Source: Bifidobacterium breve
Lineage (GTDB): Bacteria; Actinomycetota; Acidimicrobiia; Acidimicrobiales; Ilumatobacteraceae
Direction: 5' to 3'
DNA length: 56,380 nt
Assembly (NCBI GenBank): GCA_945901725.1
Contig: CAMDLK010000005.1
Location: forward strand, 1-56,380
Position numbers and translations under genes: made by a program. Positions 50,238 through 56,380 of this stretch are shown here, in pieces (position 1 is the stretch's first letter; every line of letters starts with the position of its first letter). Under the pieces are notes generated by a model. It saw only the letters and a program-made list of their open reading frames with translations. It had not been told where the DNA came from and ran no database searches.

Positions 50238-52331
50238 TTAGGACACCTTGAGCACAACTGTTTTTGTCACAACCGAACCTTTTTTTGGCCTAATGGTAAG
50301 CGTTACCTTGCAAAGCCCCTTCTTGATTCCCTTCACAGAGGAACCCGCAAGCTTGCAATAGCGTGATGAACTTGAGAGCACCTTCACGGAGATTTTTGCT
50401 CCGGTAGGAATAACTGCCTTTGCATACTTCGCAATAGCGGTTGCCGATGCTGCTCTTGTCGCAGACACCACTGGTTGAGATATCGCCATGGTTGAAGGTG
50501 GTGCAACAGTGACCACAGAACTCGATGTTGTGACAGGAGCAGGTGTTGTTGATGGTGCAACAGTGACCTCAGTATTCAATGTTGTAGCTGTGGAGACCGG
50601 AGGACTAGTCGTCACCGGGGCAGCTGTAGTGGGTGCAGCTGTAGTGGGTGCAGCTGTAGTGGGTGCAGCTGTAGTGGTGGCGGCGGACCGTGTAACAGCA
50701 ATGGCATAGGTGGTGGTTGAGCTCCCCGAGACAGAGTTGACTGCGAAGGAGATGTTTTCAGTTGCGCCTTCAGCAACCGACAAGGCTTCAGTATCAGATG
50801 ACATCGCAATAGTTCCCGACGTATTGGTGCGCTTGATGGCGGCACCAGATGCACTAGCCATTGCCGTGAAAGTAACCGATGCAGATCCATTAGGAATGAT
50901 GAGTGAATAACTAGTTACGGCTGGGTCGAAGGAAGGTGTGAGCGTTCCTACATCAACGGAAACCAAATCTAAAGTTGATACCGAAGAAATATCAAGTGCA
51001 GCGAATCCATCTGCGGCGGCAACGCCACCAATATTGACACCGGCGGCACCAATAAGGAGTCTGCTATCACTTCCGCTGTACAACGCATCACCGAGGAGAG
51101 CATTGACAACAGATGGGGCTTGGCGGCCAATACCTTGCCACGAAGTTCCCGTCCATCGCGCTACACCACCCGACGTACCAAACGCACCAGGAAATGAACC
51201 GCCAATAAACATTTGCGAACCTACGGAGGTGATTGACCTGACTACTGCGCCAGTCCCGAATTGCGCACTGAAGCTGTTAAAAGCAGAAAATTCTCCTGTC
51301 GTAGTGTTGTACACACCAAGTTGATCTGCAACGCTCGATAACGAAGTGAATGTTCCTCCTACATATATGTCGGTGCCCACAGTTTGCATTGTGTAGATAC
51401 CAAAACCTGAGCCGAAAAATGAACAGCTAATTGCTGTGATGGGTTGCGTCCAGGTTGTGCCATCAAATTTATGAAATGCATTCCTTCGGTTTGTTGAGCT
51501 AGAACTGCACGTTGCGCTGTTGCGGTAACCACTTACATAGATGGACGTGCCCGTGCCCACCACTTCAATGTCGTGGACCACATAGTCAACTGTGCTAGAG
51601 GTGAACGGTTCTGAGTCGGAGTCGATACTGCGCCAATCCATGCCATCCCAAGTAGCGATGTTTCTTGTGTACGAAACTTGAAAGCCACTAGTTCCATTGT
51701 TGATCCCGTTATTGAACTTTCCGCCAACAAGCAAAATGTCCATACCGTAAAGGCGATTGTTGAATTGCACCGTGAGAGCTGCTGCGTAGTCGCCTGCTAA
51801 ATCTCGAGGGCTGCCCACACCGAAGTTTGCATTGGTTCCGCCCGATACGGCTAGCCCTACCCAAGCACTACCCGACCATTTGGCAACCATGTCTGCAGTG
51901 ACATCACCGCCAGCATCGTTGAATTCACCAGCGATATGGAGATCGCCTTTGTACATCACCATGTCATGCACGATGGCATTGATGGCGCCGCTTGCACCCA
52001 GTCCCGACCATGCAGTGCCGTTCCACTTTGCAACGTAATCTGCTGCTGCAACTCCGGCGAAGTTGGTAAAGCAGCCTGCAACATAGATTTCTGTATTAGA
52101 GACCTTCAGAATTTTCTTAATGCCAGGACTAGATACCACACCTGCAGTGTCATCGGCTCCGCATGAACCAGCGTCATATGAAACTGTTGCAAAGGTTGAA
52201 TAGCTATTGACCTGAGCAGCATGCGCTATGCGGGAGGGTTCAGAGGCCTTCTCAATGAATAGCGTGACGGCAGACATGAGAAGAACCGCGATTGCGAAAC
52301 CTCTGGATTTTCCACGCTGCAGACCCTGCAT
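50238..52331 (-). CDS. large secreted propeller-like protein with stalk
   Basis: A 697-residue exported protein. After a signal peptide (residues about 10-42, ending AHA) there is a long repetitive region (about 50-430) of the type VAKWNGTAWSGLG, DIYVGGTFTSL, repeated with the pattern of Kelch-like/cell-surface propeller repeats (the six or so units each contain a W-x-G-T-x-W turn). Next is a cadherin-like beta-sandwich domain at about 455-550 (LDLVSVDVGTLTPSFDPAVTSY), a Thr/Ala/Pro-rich stalk with TTAAP repeats, and a C-terminal beta-rich domain (about 635-697) with two Cys. It is probably displayed on the cell surface as an adhesin- or binding-type protein. No enzymatic motif is seen. Confidence 0.82.
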   Translation of the reverse strand: MQGLQRGKSRGFAIAVLLMSAVTLFIEKASEPSRIAHAAQVNSYSTFATVSYDAGSCGADDTAGVVSSPGIKKILKVSNTEIYVAGCFTNFAGVAAADYVAKWNGTAWSGLGASGAINAIVHDMVMYKGDLHIAGEFNDAGGDVTADMVAKWSGSAWVGLAVSGGTNANFGVGSPRDLAGDYAAALTVQFNNRLYGMDILLVGGKFNNGINNGTSGFQVSYTRNIATWDGMDWRSIDSDSEPFTSSTVDYVVHDIEVVGTGTSIYVSGYRNSATCSSSSTNRRNAFHKFDGTTWTQPITAISCSFFGSGFGIYTMQTVGTDIYVGGTFTSLSSVADQLGVYNTTTGEFSAFNSFSAQFGTGAVVRSITSVGSQMFIGGSFPGAFGTSGGVARWTGTSWQGIGRQAPSVVNALLGDALYSGSDSRLLIGAAGVNIGGVAAADGFAALDISSVSTLDLVSVDVGTLTPSFDPAVTSYSLIIPNGSASVTFTAMASASGAAIKRTNTSGTIAMSSDTEALSVAEGATENISFAVNSVSGSSTTTYAIAVTRSAATTTAAPTTAAPTTAAPTTAAPVTTSPPVSTATTLNTEVTVAPSTTPAPVTTSSSVVTVAPPSTMAISQPVVSATRAASATAIAKYAKAVIPTGAKISVKVLSSSSRYCKLAGSSVKGIKKGLCKVTLTIRPKKGSVVTKTVVLKVS
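50620..50679. repeat. 15-bp tandem repeat, four copies
   Basis: GCAGCTGTAGTGGGT at 50620, 50635 and 50650, with a near copy at 50665. It encodes TTAAP pentapeptides in the stalk of the secreted protein. The in-frame unit would allow stalk-length variation. Confidence 0.95.
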
Positions 52332-52389
52332 GACCCAAAACGCTAATCAATGGAGGTAGAAAATTCAAGGGTGTGAACGTTGACTAACG

Positions 52390-52424
52390 CTGGCACCTGA
52401 AGCTACCTACCCTTTGTCACCCAC
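52390..52424. repeat. right copy of the split direct repeat
   Basis: CTGGCACCTGAAGC at 52390-52403 matches the tRNA-Leu segment at 50008-50021, and GCTACCTACCCTTTG at 52402-52416 plus CACCCAC matches 50066-50088. In this copy the two blocks are joined. It lies just before the fhaA start and thus brackets the 2.3-kb segment with the secreted-protein gene. Confidence 0.82.
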
Positions 52425-52453
52425 TGACAACAGCCCCCAAGTAACCTGTGCGT

Positions 52454-53242
52454 ATGGCTAAAGGAACCGTTGAACGGTCTATCGAGAACATTTTTGATGG
52501 CGTGTTCTCGCGCGCCTTTAAGAGTGGTGTGAAACCCCTGCAAATTGGCAGGCGCCTCTTGCAGGTGGTCGATTCCGAGCGTGATCTTGATGCCCAAGGC
52601 CGCCGAGTGGTGCCGAATAGCTATTTGGTGCAAATGAGCGCCGCTGATCGTGAAGGCTTTGCCGACTTGGAAGGTTCGCTTCTGCAAGAACTGACTGCGG
52701 CATTGCGCGAATACATCGCAACAGAGGGTTACCACGTGGAAGGCAAGGCTCGTGTTGCATTGCGCACGAACCCTGATTTGCGCAAAGGCAAGTTCGACAT
52801 TGAAAGTCGGACCGTGATGCCCGATGAAGTGCTGGTGCCTAGTTCCACTATTGGCGCTGTGGGTTCTGTTCCACTCCCCCCTCGTACTTTGGCAACTGTT
52901 GTGGAGACACCGGAAGTAAACGCAGGTGCGTTGTGGGTTGCGCCATCAAGTTCTGATTCACCGCCAGCAGTGCTGACATTGCCAGGTGGGCAGCGCATTG
53001 AACTGCACGAAGGTCATTACGTGTTGGGTCGCCATTTGGAAAACGACATCGTGTTGAACGACACCAATGTCAGCCGCAAGCATGCAGAGTTTGTATGTGC
53101 AGCAGGCGAAGTAATGGTGCGCGACTTGGGAAGCACGAACGGCACCAAAGTAAATGGCGTTGTGGTGGGTGGCGAACAATTGCTGCAACACGGAGATGTC
53201 ATCAACTTCGGAACCGCCCAGGTGACCTTCGAGGCCTCGTAG
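52454..53242 (+). CDS. fhaA: FHA-domain protein FhaA (DUF3662)
   Basis: A 262-residue adaptor with an N-terminal DUF3662 domain (AKGTVERSIENIFDGVFSRAF to about 110) and a C-terminal FHA phosphothreonine-binding domain (LGRHLENDIVLNDTNVSRKHAEF, then DLGSTNGTKVNGV). In actinobacteria FhaA binds phosphorylated partners of the PknB system and the MurJ flippase-related complex. The start is the ATG at 52454, or GTG 6 bases earlier; the segment between two copies of the repeat ends 30 bases upstream, so its native promoter may be displaced. FhaB follows after 6 bases. Confidence 0.92.
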   Translation: MAKGTVERSIENIFDGVFSRAFKSGVKPLQIGRRLLQVVDSERDLDAQGRRVVPNSYLVQMSAADREGFADLEGSLLQELTAALREYIATEGYHVEGKARVALRTNPDLRKGKFDIESRTVMPDEVLVPSSTIGAVGSVPLPPRTLATVVETPEVNAGALWVAPSSSDSPPAVLTLPGGQRIELHEGHYVLGRHLENDIVLNDTNVSRKHAEFVCAAGEVMVRDLGSTNGTKVNGVVVGGEQLLQHGDVINFGTAQVTFEAS

Positions 53243-53248
53243 TCGTTA

Positions 53249-53716
53249 ATGACTGATGCCTTACTCAACGCCCTGAAGCTGATTCTTCTTGCGCTGATTT
53301 ATTTGTTCTTCGGCCGTGTGCTGTGGGCTGTGTGGAGCGAAGTGCGCACCCCAGTGATGCCAGCAGCTCGCGTTGGTGGCGGCAGTGCGTCGCGTAGTCG
53401 TGCGAAGAAGTCTGCGGGTAAAGGCGTGCCATTGTTTGTGGTGATTGAACCAAAGCAACACCGAGGCGCCACATACACATTGTCGAGCGTGCTTGCCATT
53501 GGTCGTTTGGAAGATAACGACATTGTGATTGATGATGATTCCTTTATATCTAGCCATCATGCGCGTATTGAAATACGGCCAGAAGGCACATGGGTAGTGG
53601 ATTTAGGCAGTACTAATGGCTGTTATGTGAATGGTCAACGGGTTGCCGATGAGCGATCCGTGCGAAAAGGCGACAGAATTCAAGTGGGCTCAACAGTGTT
53701 GGAGATGCGTTCATGA
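53249..53716 (+). CDS. fhaB: membrane-anchored FHA protein FhaB
   Basis: A 155-residue protein with an N-terminal membrane helix (LILLALIYLFFGRVLWAVW), a basic linker and one FHA domain (LAIGRLEDNDIVIDDDSFISSHHARI, DLGSTNGCYVNGQRV). In M. tuberculosis FhaB (FipA) joins the division machinery through phosphothreonine binding. The stop overlaps the phosphatase start (ATGA). Confidence 0.93.
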   Translation: MTDALLNALKLILLALIYLFFGRVLWAVWSEVRTPVMPAARVGGGSASRSRAKKSAGKGVPLFVVIEPKQHRGATYTLSSVLAIGRLEDNDIVIDDDSFISSHHARIEIRPEGTWVVDLGSTNGCYVNGQRVADERSVRKGDRIQVGSTVLEMRS

Positions 53717-54900
53717 AATTGAAATGGGGCGCAAGTACCGATGTGGGCATGGTGCGACAGCAGAACGAAGATTCGTTTCTGGCTGAAGAGACATTGTTCG
53801 TGGTTGCAGATGGCATGGGTGGCCACAACGCAGGTGAAGTAGCAAGTGCATTAGCGGTAACCACGCTAAAGGCCGGCGCACGTCTGGGTATTGATACCAC
53901 GGAAGATTTTCGTGAGTTAGTGCAGCAGGCAAACAGTGCGATCTACACCGCAAGCTTGGATGACAGCACACAAAGCGGCATGGGCACAACAGTGACTGCA
54001 CTCAGCATTGTGGAAGGCGAAGAGCCGCGCGTGTTGGTGGCAAACGTTGGTGACTCACGGGCGTACTTGTGGCGCAGTGGCGCGTTGAGCCGTTTAAGTG
54101 TTGACCATAGTTACGTGCAGGAACTGGTGAACGAAGGCATTATTACGCCAGAAGCCGCACGTGTGCACCCACGACGCAACATTGTGACTCGTGCCTTGGG
54201 TATTGACCGTTCAGTGATGGTTGATGTGTTCACACATTTCGTACGTACTGGTGACCGCATTGTGTTGTGCAGTGATGGTTTGGTAGATGAAGTTGCTGAT
54301 GTGGAAATAGCACGGGTACTTGGCCAACACACAGACCCGCAGGAGACTGCAGAGGCATTAGTAATGGTGGCGAACACCAATGGTGGCCGTGATAACACCA
54401 CCGTGATTGTGGTGGACGTGCTTGATGACATCAGTGAGCCAATTGCTTCAACGACACCTGACAACACTGCGCCGATGCAATCGCCAAGTGTTGACTCTAT
54501 TGATTCGGGGCTTGTGGGTGCTGGTGTTGGTTCTGCTTTGGTGAAAAAGAAGAGCCGTGTGGGCATGGTGTTGTTCTGGACTGCACTAGTTGCAATTGTT
54601 CTTAGTGGCATCACGATTGTGGGTGTGTATGCACGTAGCGGTTACTTCATTGGGTTCGACAAAGACAGCAGGGTTGCTGTGTATCGCGGACGTGTTGGCG
54701 GAGTGCTGTGGTTTAACCCCACTATTGATACCCAGACAACATTGTCGGGTGAAGATTTGCCAGAAGACGTATTGCGTGATGTTGCGTTGAACCGCACATT
54801 CACATCGTCTACTAACGCAAGTAAGTATTTGGCACTGATTCGTATTGCAATCATCGATGCGACCACCACCACAAGTACAACCAGCACCACCGTTGGATAA
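53713..54900 (+). CDS. pstP: PP2C-type Ser/Thr phosphatase
   Basis: A 395-residue PPM phosphatase. Metal-binding motifs are present: DVGMVRQQNEDSF, VVADGMGGHNAGEVAS, NVGDSRAYLWR, LCSDGLVDEV and NGGRDNTTVIVVD. After a linker there is one membrane helix (about 280-302) and an extracytoplasmic tail ending in Thr-rich sequence, as in PstP, which reverses PknA/PknB phosphorylation. It lies between FhaB and the RodA-like gene in the conserved operon; the coupled ends show ATGA at the start and an overlap with the next gene at the end. Confidence 0.95.
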   Translation: MKLKWGASTDVGMVRQQNEDSFLAEETLFVVADGMGGHNAGEVASALAVTTLKAGARLGIDTTEDFRELVQQANSAIYTASLDDSTQSGMGTTVTALSIVEGEEPRVLVANVGDSRAYLWRSGALSRLSVDHSYVQELVNEGIITPEAARVHPRRNIVTRALGIDRSVMVDVFTHFVRTGDRIVLCSDGLVDEVADVEIARVLGQHTDPQETAEALVMVANTNGGRDNTTVIVVDVLDDISEPIASTTPDNTAPMQSPSVDSIDSGLVGAGVGSALVKKKSRVGMVLFWTALVAIVLSGITIVGVYARSGYFIGFDKDSRVAVYRGRVGGVLWFNPTIDTQTTLSGEDLPEDVLRDVALNRTFTSSTNASKYLALIRIAIIDATTTTSTTSTTVG

Positions 54901-56251
54901 TTCACTCGCACGCAGCCGCCGTGGGGTGGAACTGGGCCTGGTGTTGTTGGCTGGTTTCATTACCGCTGGTGCATATGTATTGGCGTCGTTAGGCCAGCGT
55001 TCTTCCATGCCAGCCCGCATTGTGCCGTTCATGTTGTTTGTGTTGTCGCTGTTAGGCGCTGCACATGTTGCGGTGCGGTTTGTGGCACGCGGTGCAGACC
55101 CACTGATTCTGCCAACGGCAGCGTTGTTGCACGGCATGGGCTTTGTGATGATCGCACGGCTGAGCGACAGGTGGGCAGGGTTGCAAGCCACATGGAGCTT
55201 TGTAGGTGTCGCGGCGTTCATTGCAACGCTGGTGGTGTTGGAACGCCCCGGTGATTTGCGCAGATACCAATTCACGTCGTTGGCACTTGGTGTGTTGCTG
55301 TTGTTGTTACCAATGGTGCCTGGCGTTGGCTTCACTAGTGGTGGTGCGCGCATTTGGGTAAGCGTTGGGCCGATCAACTTTCAGCCGGGTGAGTTCGCAA
55401 AGATTTTGTTAGCCGTGTTCTTTGCTGCGTACTTGGCAGAGCGTCGCGAATTGATTGTGCAGGGCCACACGAAGATATTGGGCGTTACGTTGCCAGAGCT
55501 TCGTCACTTGGCGCCGATCCTGGTTGCGTGGGCAGTCAGTGTTGTGGTGATGGTGGGCGAAAGAGACTTGGGTTCGTCACTGATGTTCTTCACGTTGTTC
55601 GTAGTGATGCTGTGGGTTGCAACTGAACGCACCAGTTTCTTAGTTATGGGTATTGGGCTGTTCGTAGGCGGAGCAGTGATTGCGTACAACTTGTTTGACC
55701 ATGTGCAGACACGTGTTGAGATTTGGCTGAACCCGTGGGACCAATACACCGAGCGTGGTTACCAACCGATTCAGGCCTTGTTTGCATTAGCGAATGGCGG
55801 CATGACTGGTACAGGGCTTGGCATTGGAGACCCTGGTGCAATACCGGCAGCGCATAACGACTTTATTTTCGCGGCCTTAGGTGAAGAGTTGGGCTTGCTG
55901 GGTGGCGTATCGATTCTTAGCGCGTTCGTGTTGTTAGTTGGTGCTGGCATGCGCACTGCACTGCGCGCACAACGTGACTTTGAGAAGTTGTTGGCAACGG
56001 GCCTCACCACCATTGTGGCGATACAGACATTCATCATTATTGGTGGTGTGTTACGTGTGGTGCCTCTTACTGGTGTGACGTTGCCGTTCATGAGCTACGG
56101 CGGATCATCATTAGTAGCCAACTATGTGGTGCTGGCATTATTGATTCGCATTAGTGACACCACGGCGCGCAGTTTGCATGAGGTGCCAGATTCATCCAGC
56201 ATTGCCGAGCGTTTTGCATTGTGGCGCTTGCGTAGGGCGGCTGCGGCATGA
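54857..56251 (+). CDS. rodA: RodA/FtsW/SpoVE-family peptidoglycan polymerase
   Basis: A SEDS-family lipid-II polymerase of about 464 residues with ten predicted helices. Diagnostic regions: GARIWVSVGPINFQPGEFAKI, VMVGERDLGSSLMFF, GIGDPGAIPAAHNDFIFAALGEELGLLGG, and PLTGVTLPFMSYGGSSLVANY. The pairing with PbpA downstream favours RodA (elongation) over FtsW. The start is unclear: the ATG at 54857 overlaps pstP by 44 bases, a TTG at 54893 overlaps by 8. The stop overlaps the next start (ATGA). Confidence 0.93.
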   Translation: MRPPPQVQPAPPLDNSLARSRRGVELGLVLLAGFITAGAYVLASLGQRSSMPARIVPFMLFVLSLLGAAHVAVRFVARGADPLILPTAALLHGMGFVMIARLSDRWAGLQATWSFVGVAAFIATLVVLERPGDLRRYQFTSLALGVLLLLLPMVPGVGFTSGGARIWVSVGPINFQPGEFAKILLAVFFAAYLAERRELIVQGHTKILGVTLPELRHLAPILVAWAVSVVVMVGERDLGSSLMFFTLFVVMLWVATERTSFLVMGIGLFVGGAVIAYNLFDHVQTRVEIWLNPWDQYTERGYQPIQALFALANGGMTGTGLGIGDPGAIPAAHNDFIFAALGEELGLLGGVSILSAFVLLVGAGMRTALRAQRDFEKLLATGLTTIVAIQTFIIIGGVLRVVPLTGVTLPFMSYGGSSLVANYVVLALLIRISDTTARSLHEVPDSSSIAERFALWRLRRAAAA

Positions 56252-56380
56252 ACCAGCGTATTCGTCACCTGACTGTTGCACTGATTGTGTTGTTCGGTCT
56301 GTTGTTTGTGCAACTGACTAACTGGCAAGTGGTGCAACGTGATTCGTTAGTTAGTAACCCACGCAACAACCGCATTACCT
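56248..56380 (+). CDS. pbpA: penicillin-binding protein (PbpA-like), 3' end beyond window
   Basis: The first 44 residues only: MNQRIRHLTVALIVLFGLLF, then QLTNWQVVQRDSL and NPRNNRIT. The single N-terminal helix followed by NPRNNR is the usual start of actinobacterial class B PBPs of the PbpA type, where DPRNxR begins the pedestal domain. It is coupled to the RodA-like gene by ATGA. The PknA/PknB kinase genes usually follow. Confidence 0.88.
   Translation, partial: MNQRIRHLTVALIVLFGLLFVQLTNWQVVQRDSLVSNPRNNRIT

Noticed and set aside
50113-50251. Open stretch translating to IKAFEKYGDATGVADAGSPK and further
   Set aside because: It looks protein-like but has no good start, overlaps the end of the secreted-protein gene and matches nothing I know; a gene remnant is possible but not supportable.
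50620-50679. CRISPR-like short repeats
   Set aside because: The 15-bp units are contiguous without spacers and encode TTAAP pentapeptides in frame.
52390-52403. Second tRNA-Leu gene
   Set aside because: Only 14 bases match and no cloverleaf can be drawn; it is a repeat fragment.
54586-55377. Antisense open frame opposite pstP/rodA
   Set aside because: Thr/Asn/Arg-rich shadow without motifs, in a conserved operon on the other strand.

Overview
The window reads as chromosomal DNA of a moderate-GC actinobacterium, most likely of the class Acidimicrobiia. The grounds are the FhaA-FhaB-PstP-RodA-PbpA operon at the right end (an arrangement typical of Actinomycetota), ClpC followed by an LppM-like lipoprotein and RadA, DUF2510 and WHG-type TetR proteins, frequent GTG and TTG starts, and four tRNA genes that all encode their CCA end. 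The class assignment is an inference; the phylum is better supported.

Layout. 1-4.7 kb: clpC (cut by the window edge), a lipoprotein and radA. 4.7-6.5 kb: a lipoprotein with a papain-like Cys-His-Asp pattern and a repetitive Thr-rich tail. 6.6-10 kb: a tightly coupled operon (UPF0324 membrane protein, SsuD-type monooxygenase, class I amidotransferase, TetR regulator) that looks like sulfonate or sulfite metabolism. 10-12.4 kb: a membrane-anchored unknown, a second TetR gene with a strong terminator, tRNA-Arg, a LysM/lysozyme-like protein and tRNA-Ser. 12.5-17.3 kb: a four-gene nucleoside-type ABC importer. 17.3-19.8 kb: tRNA-Ser, pheA, and a thioredoxin/DsbB pair for extracytoplasmic disulfide chemistry. 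19.8-24.2 kb: an ABC-2-like exporter pair, a DUF4177/DUF2510 protein and a metallo-beta-lactamase/Rieske fusion resembling CMP-Neu5Ac hydroxylase. 24.2-26.1 kb: a 2OG-Fe(II) oxygenase, a HigBA-type toxin-antitoxin pair and an HNH nuclease.

26.1-49.6 kb is a large surface-polysaccharide locus: an ABC exporter (Wzm and Wzt, 7.5 kb apart), a Wzx-like flippase, UDP-glucuronate/UDP-xylose synthesis (Ugd, Uxs), a GDP-fucose-synthase-like enzyme, many glycosyltransferases, several methyltransferases (one with a long coiled coil carrying an 11-residue tandem repeat), two multi-spanning GT-C-like membrane proteins, and at its end a B12-type radical SAM enzyme beside a ferredoxin-reductase-like flavoprotein. 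The right part (about 35.6-49.6 kb) looks visibly richer in A+T, switches strand often, has tail-to-tail gene overlaps and holds two gene remnants (a GT-C paralogue C-terminus and an rmlA C-terminus), all signs of recent rearrangement and transfer.

50-52.4 kb: tRNA-Leu and a large secreted propeller-like protein on a segment bordered by imperfect copies of tRNA-Leu and flanking sequence. 52.4-56.4 kb: the conserved FHA/PP2C/RodA/PbpA operon controlling cell-wall growth and Ser/Thr phosphorylation, running off the right edge.

I found no CRISPR array, insertion sequence, prophage or wholly unfamiliar system. The strongest candidates for new biology are the radical SAM/flavoprotein pair tied to the glycan locus, the coiled-coil methyltransferase as a possible variable chain-length ruler, the papain-like lipoprotein, and the MBL-Rieske fusion with domain order opposite to animal CMAH.
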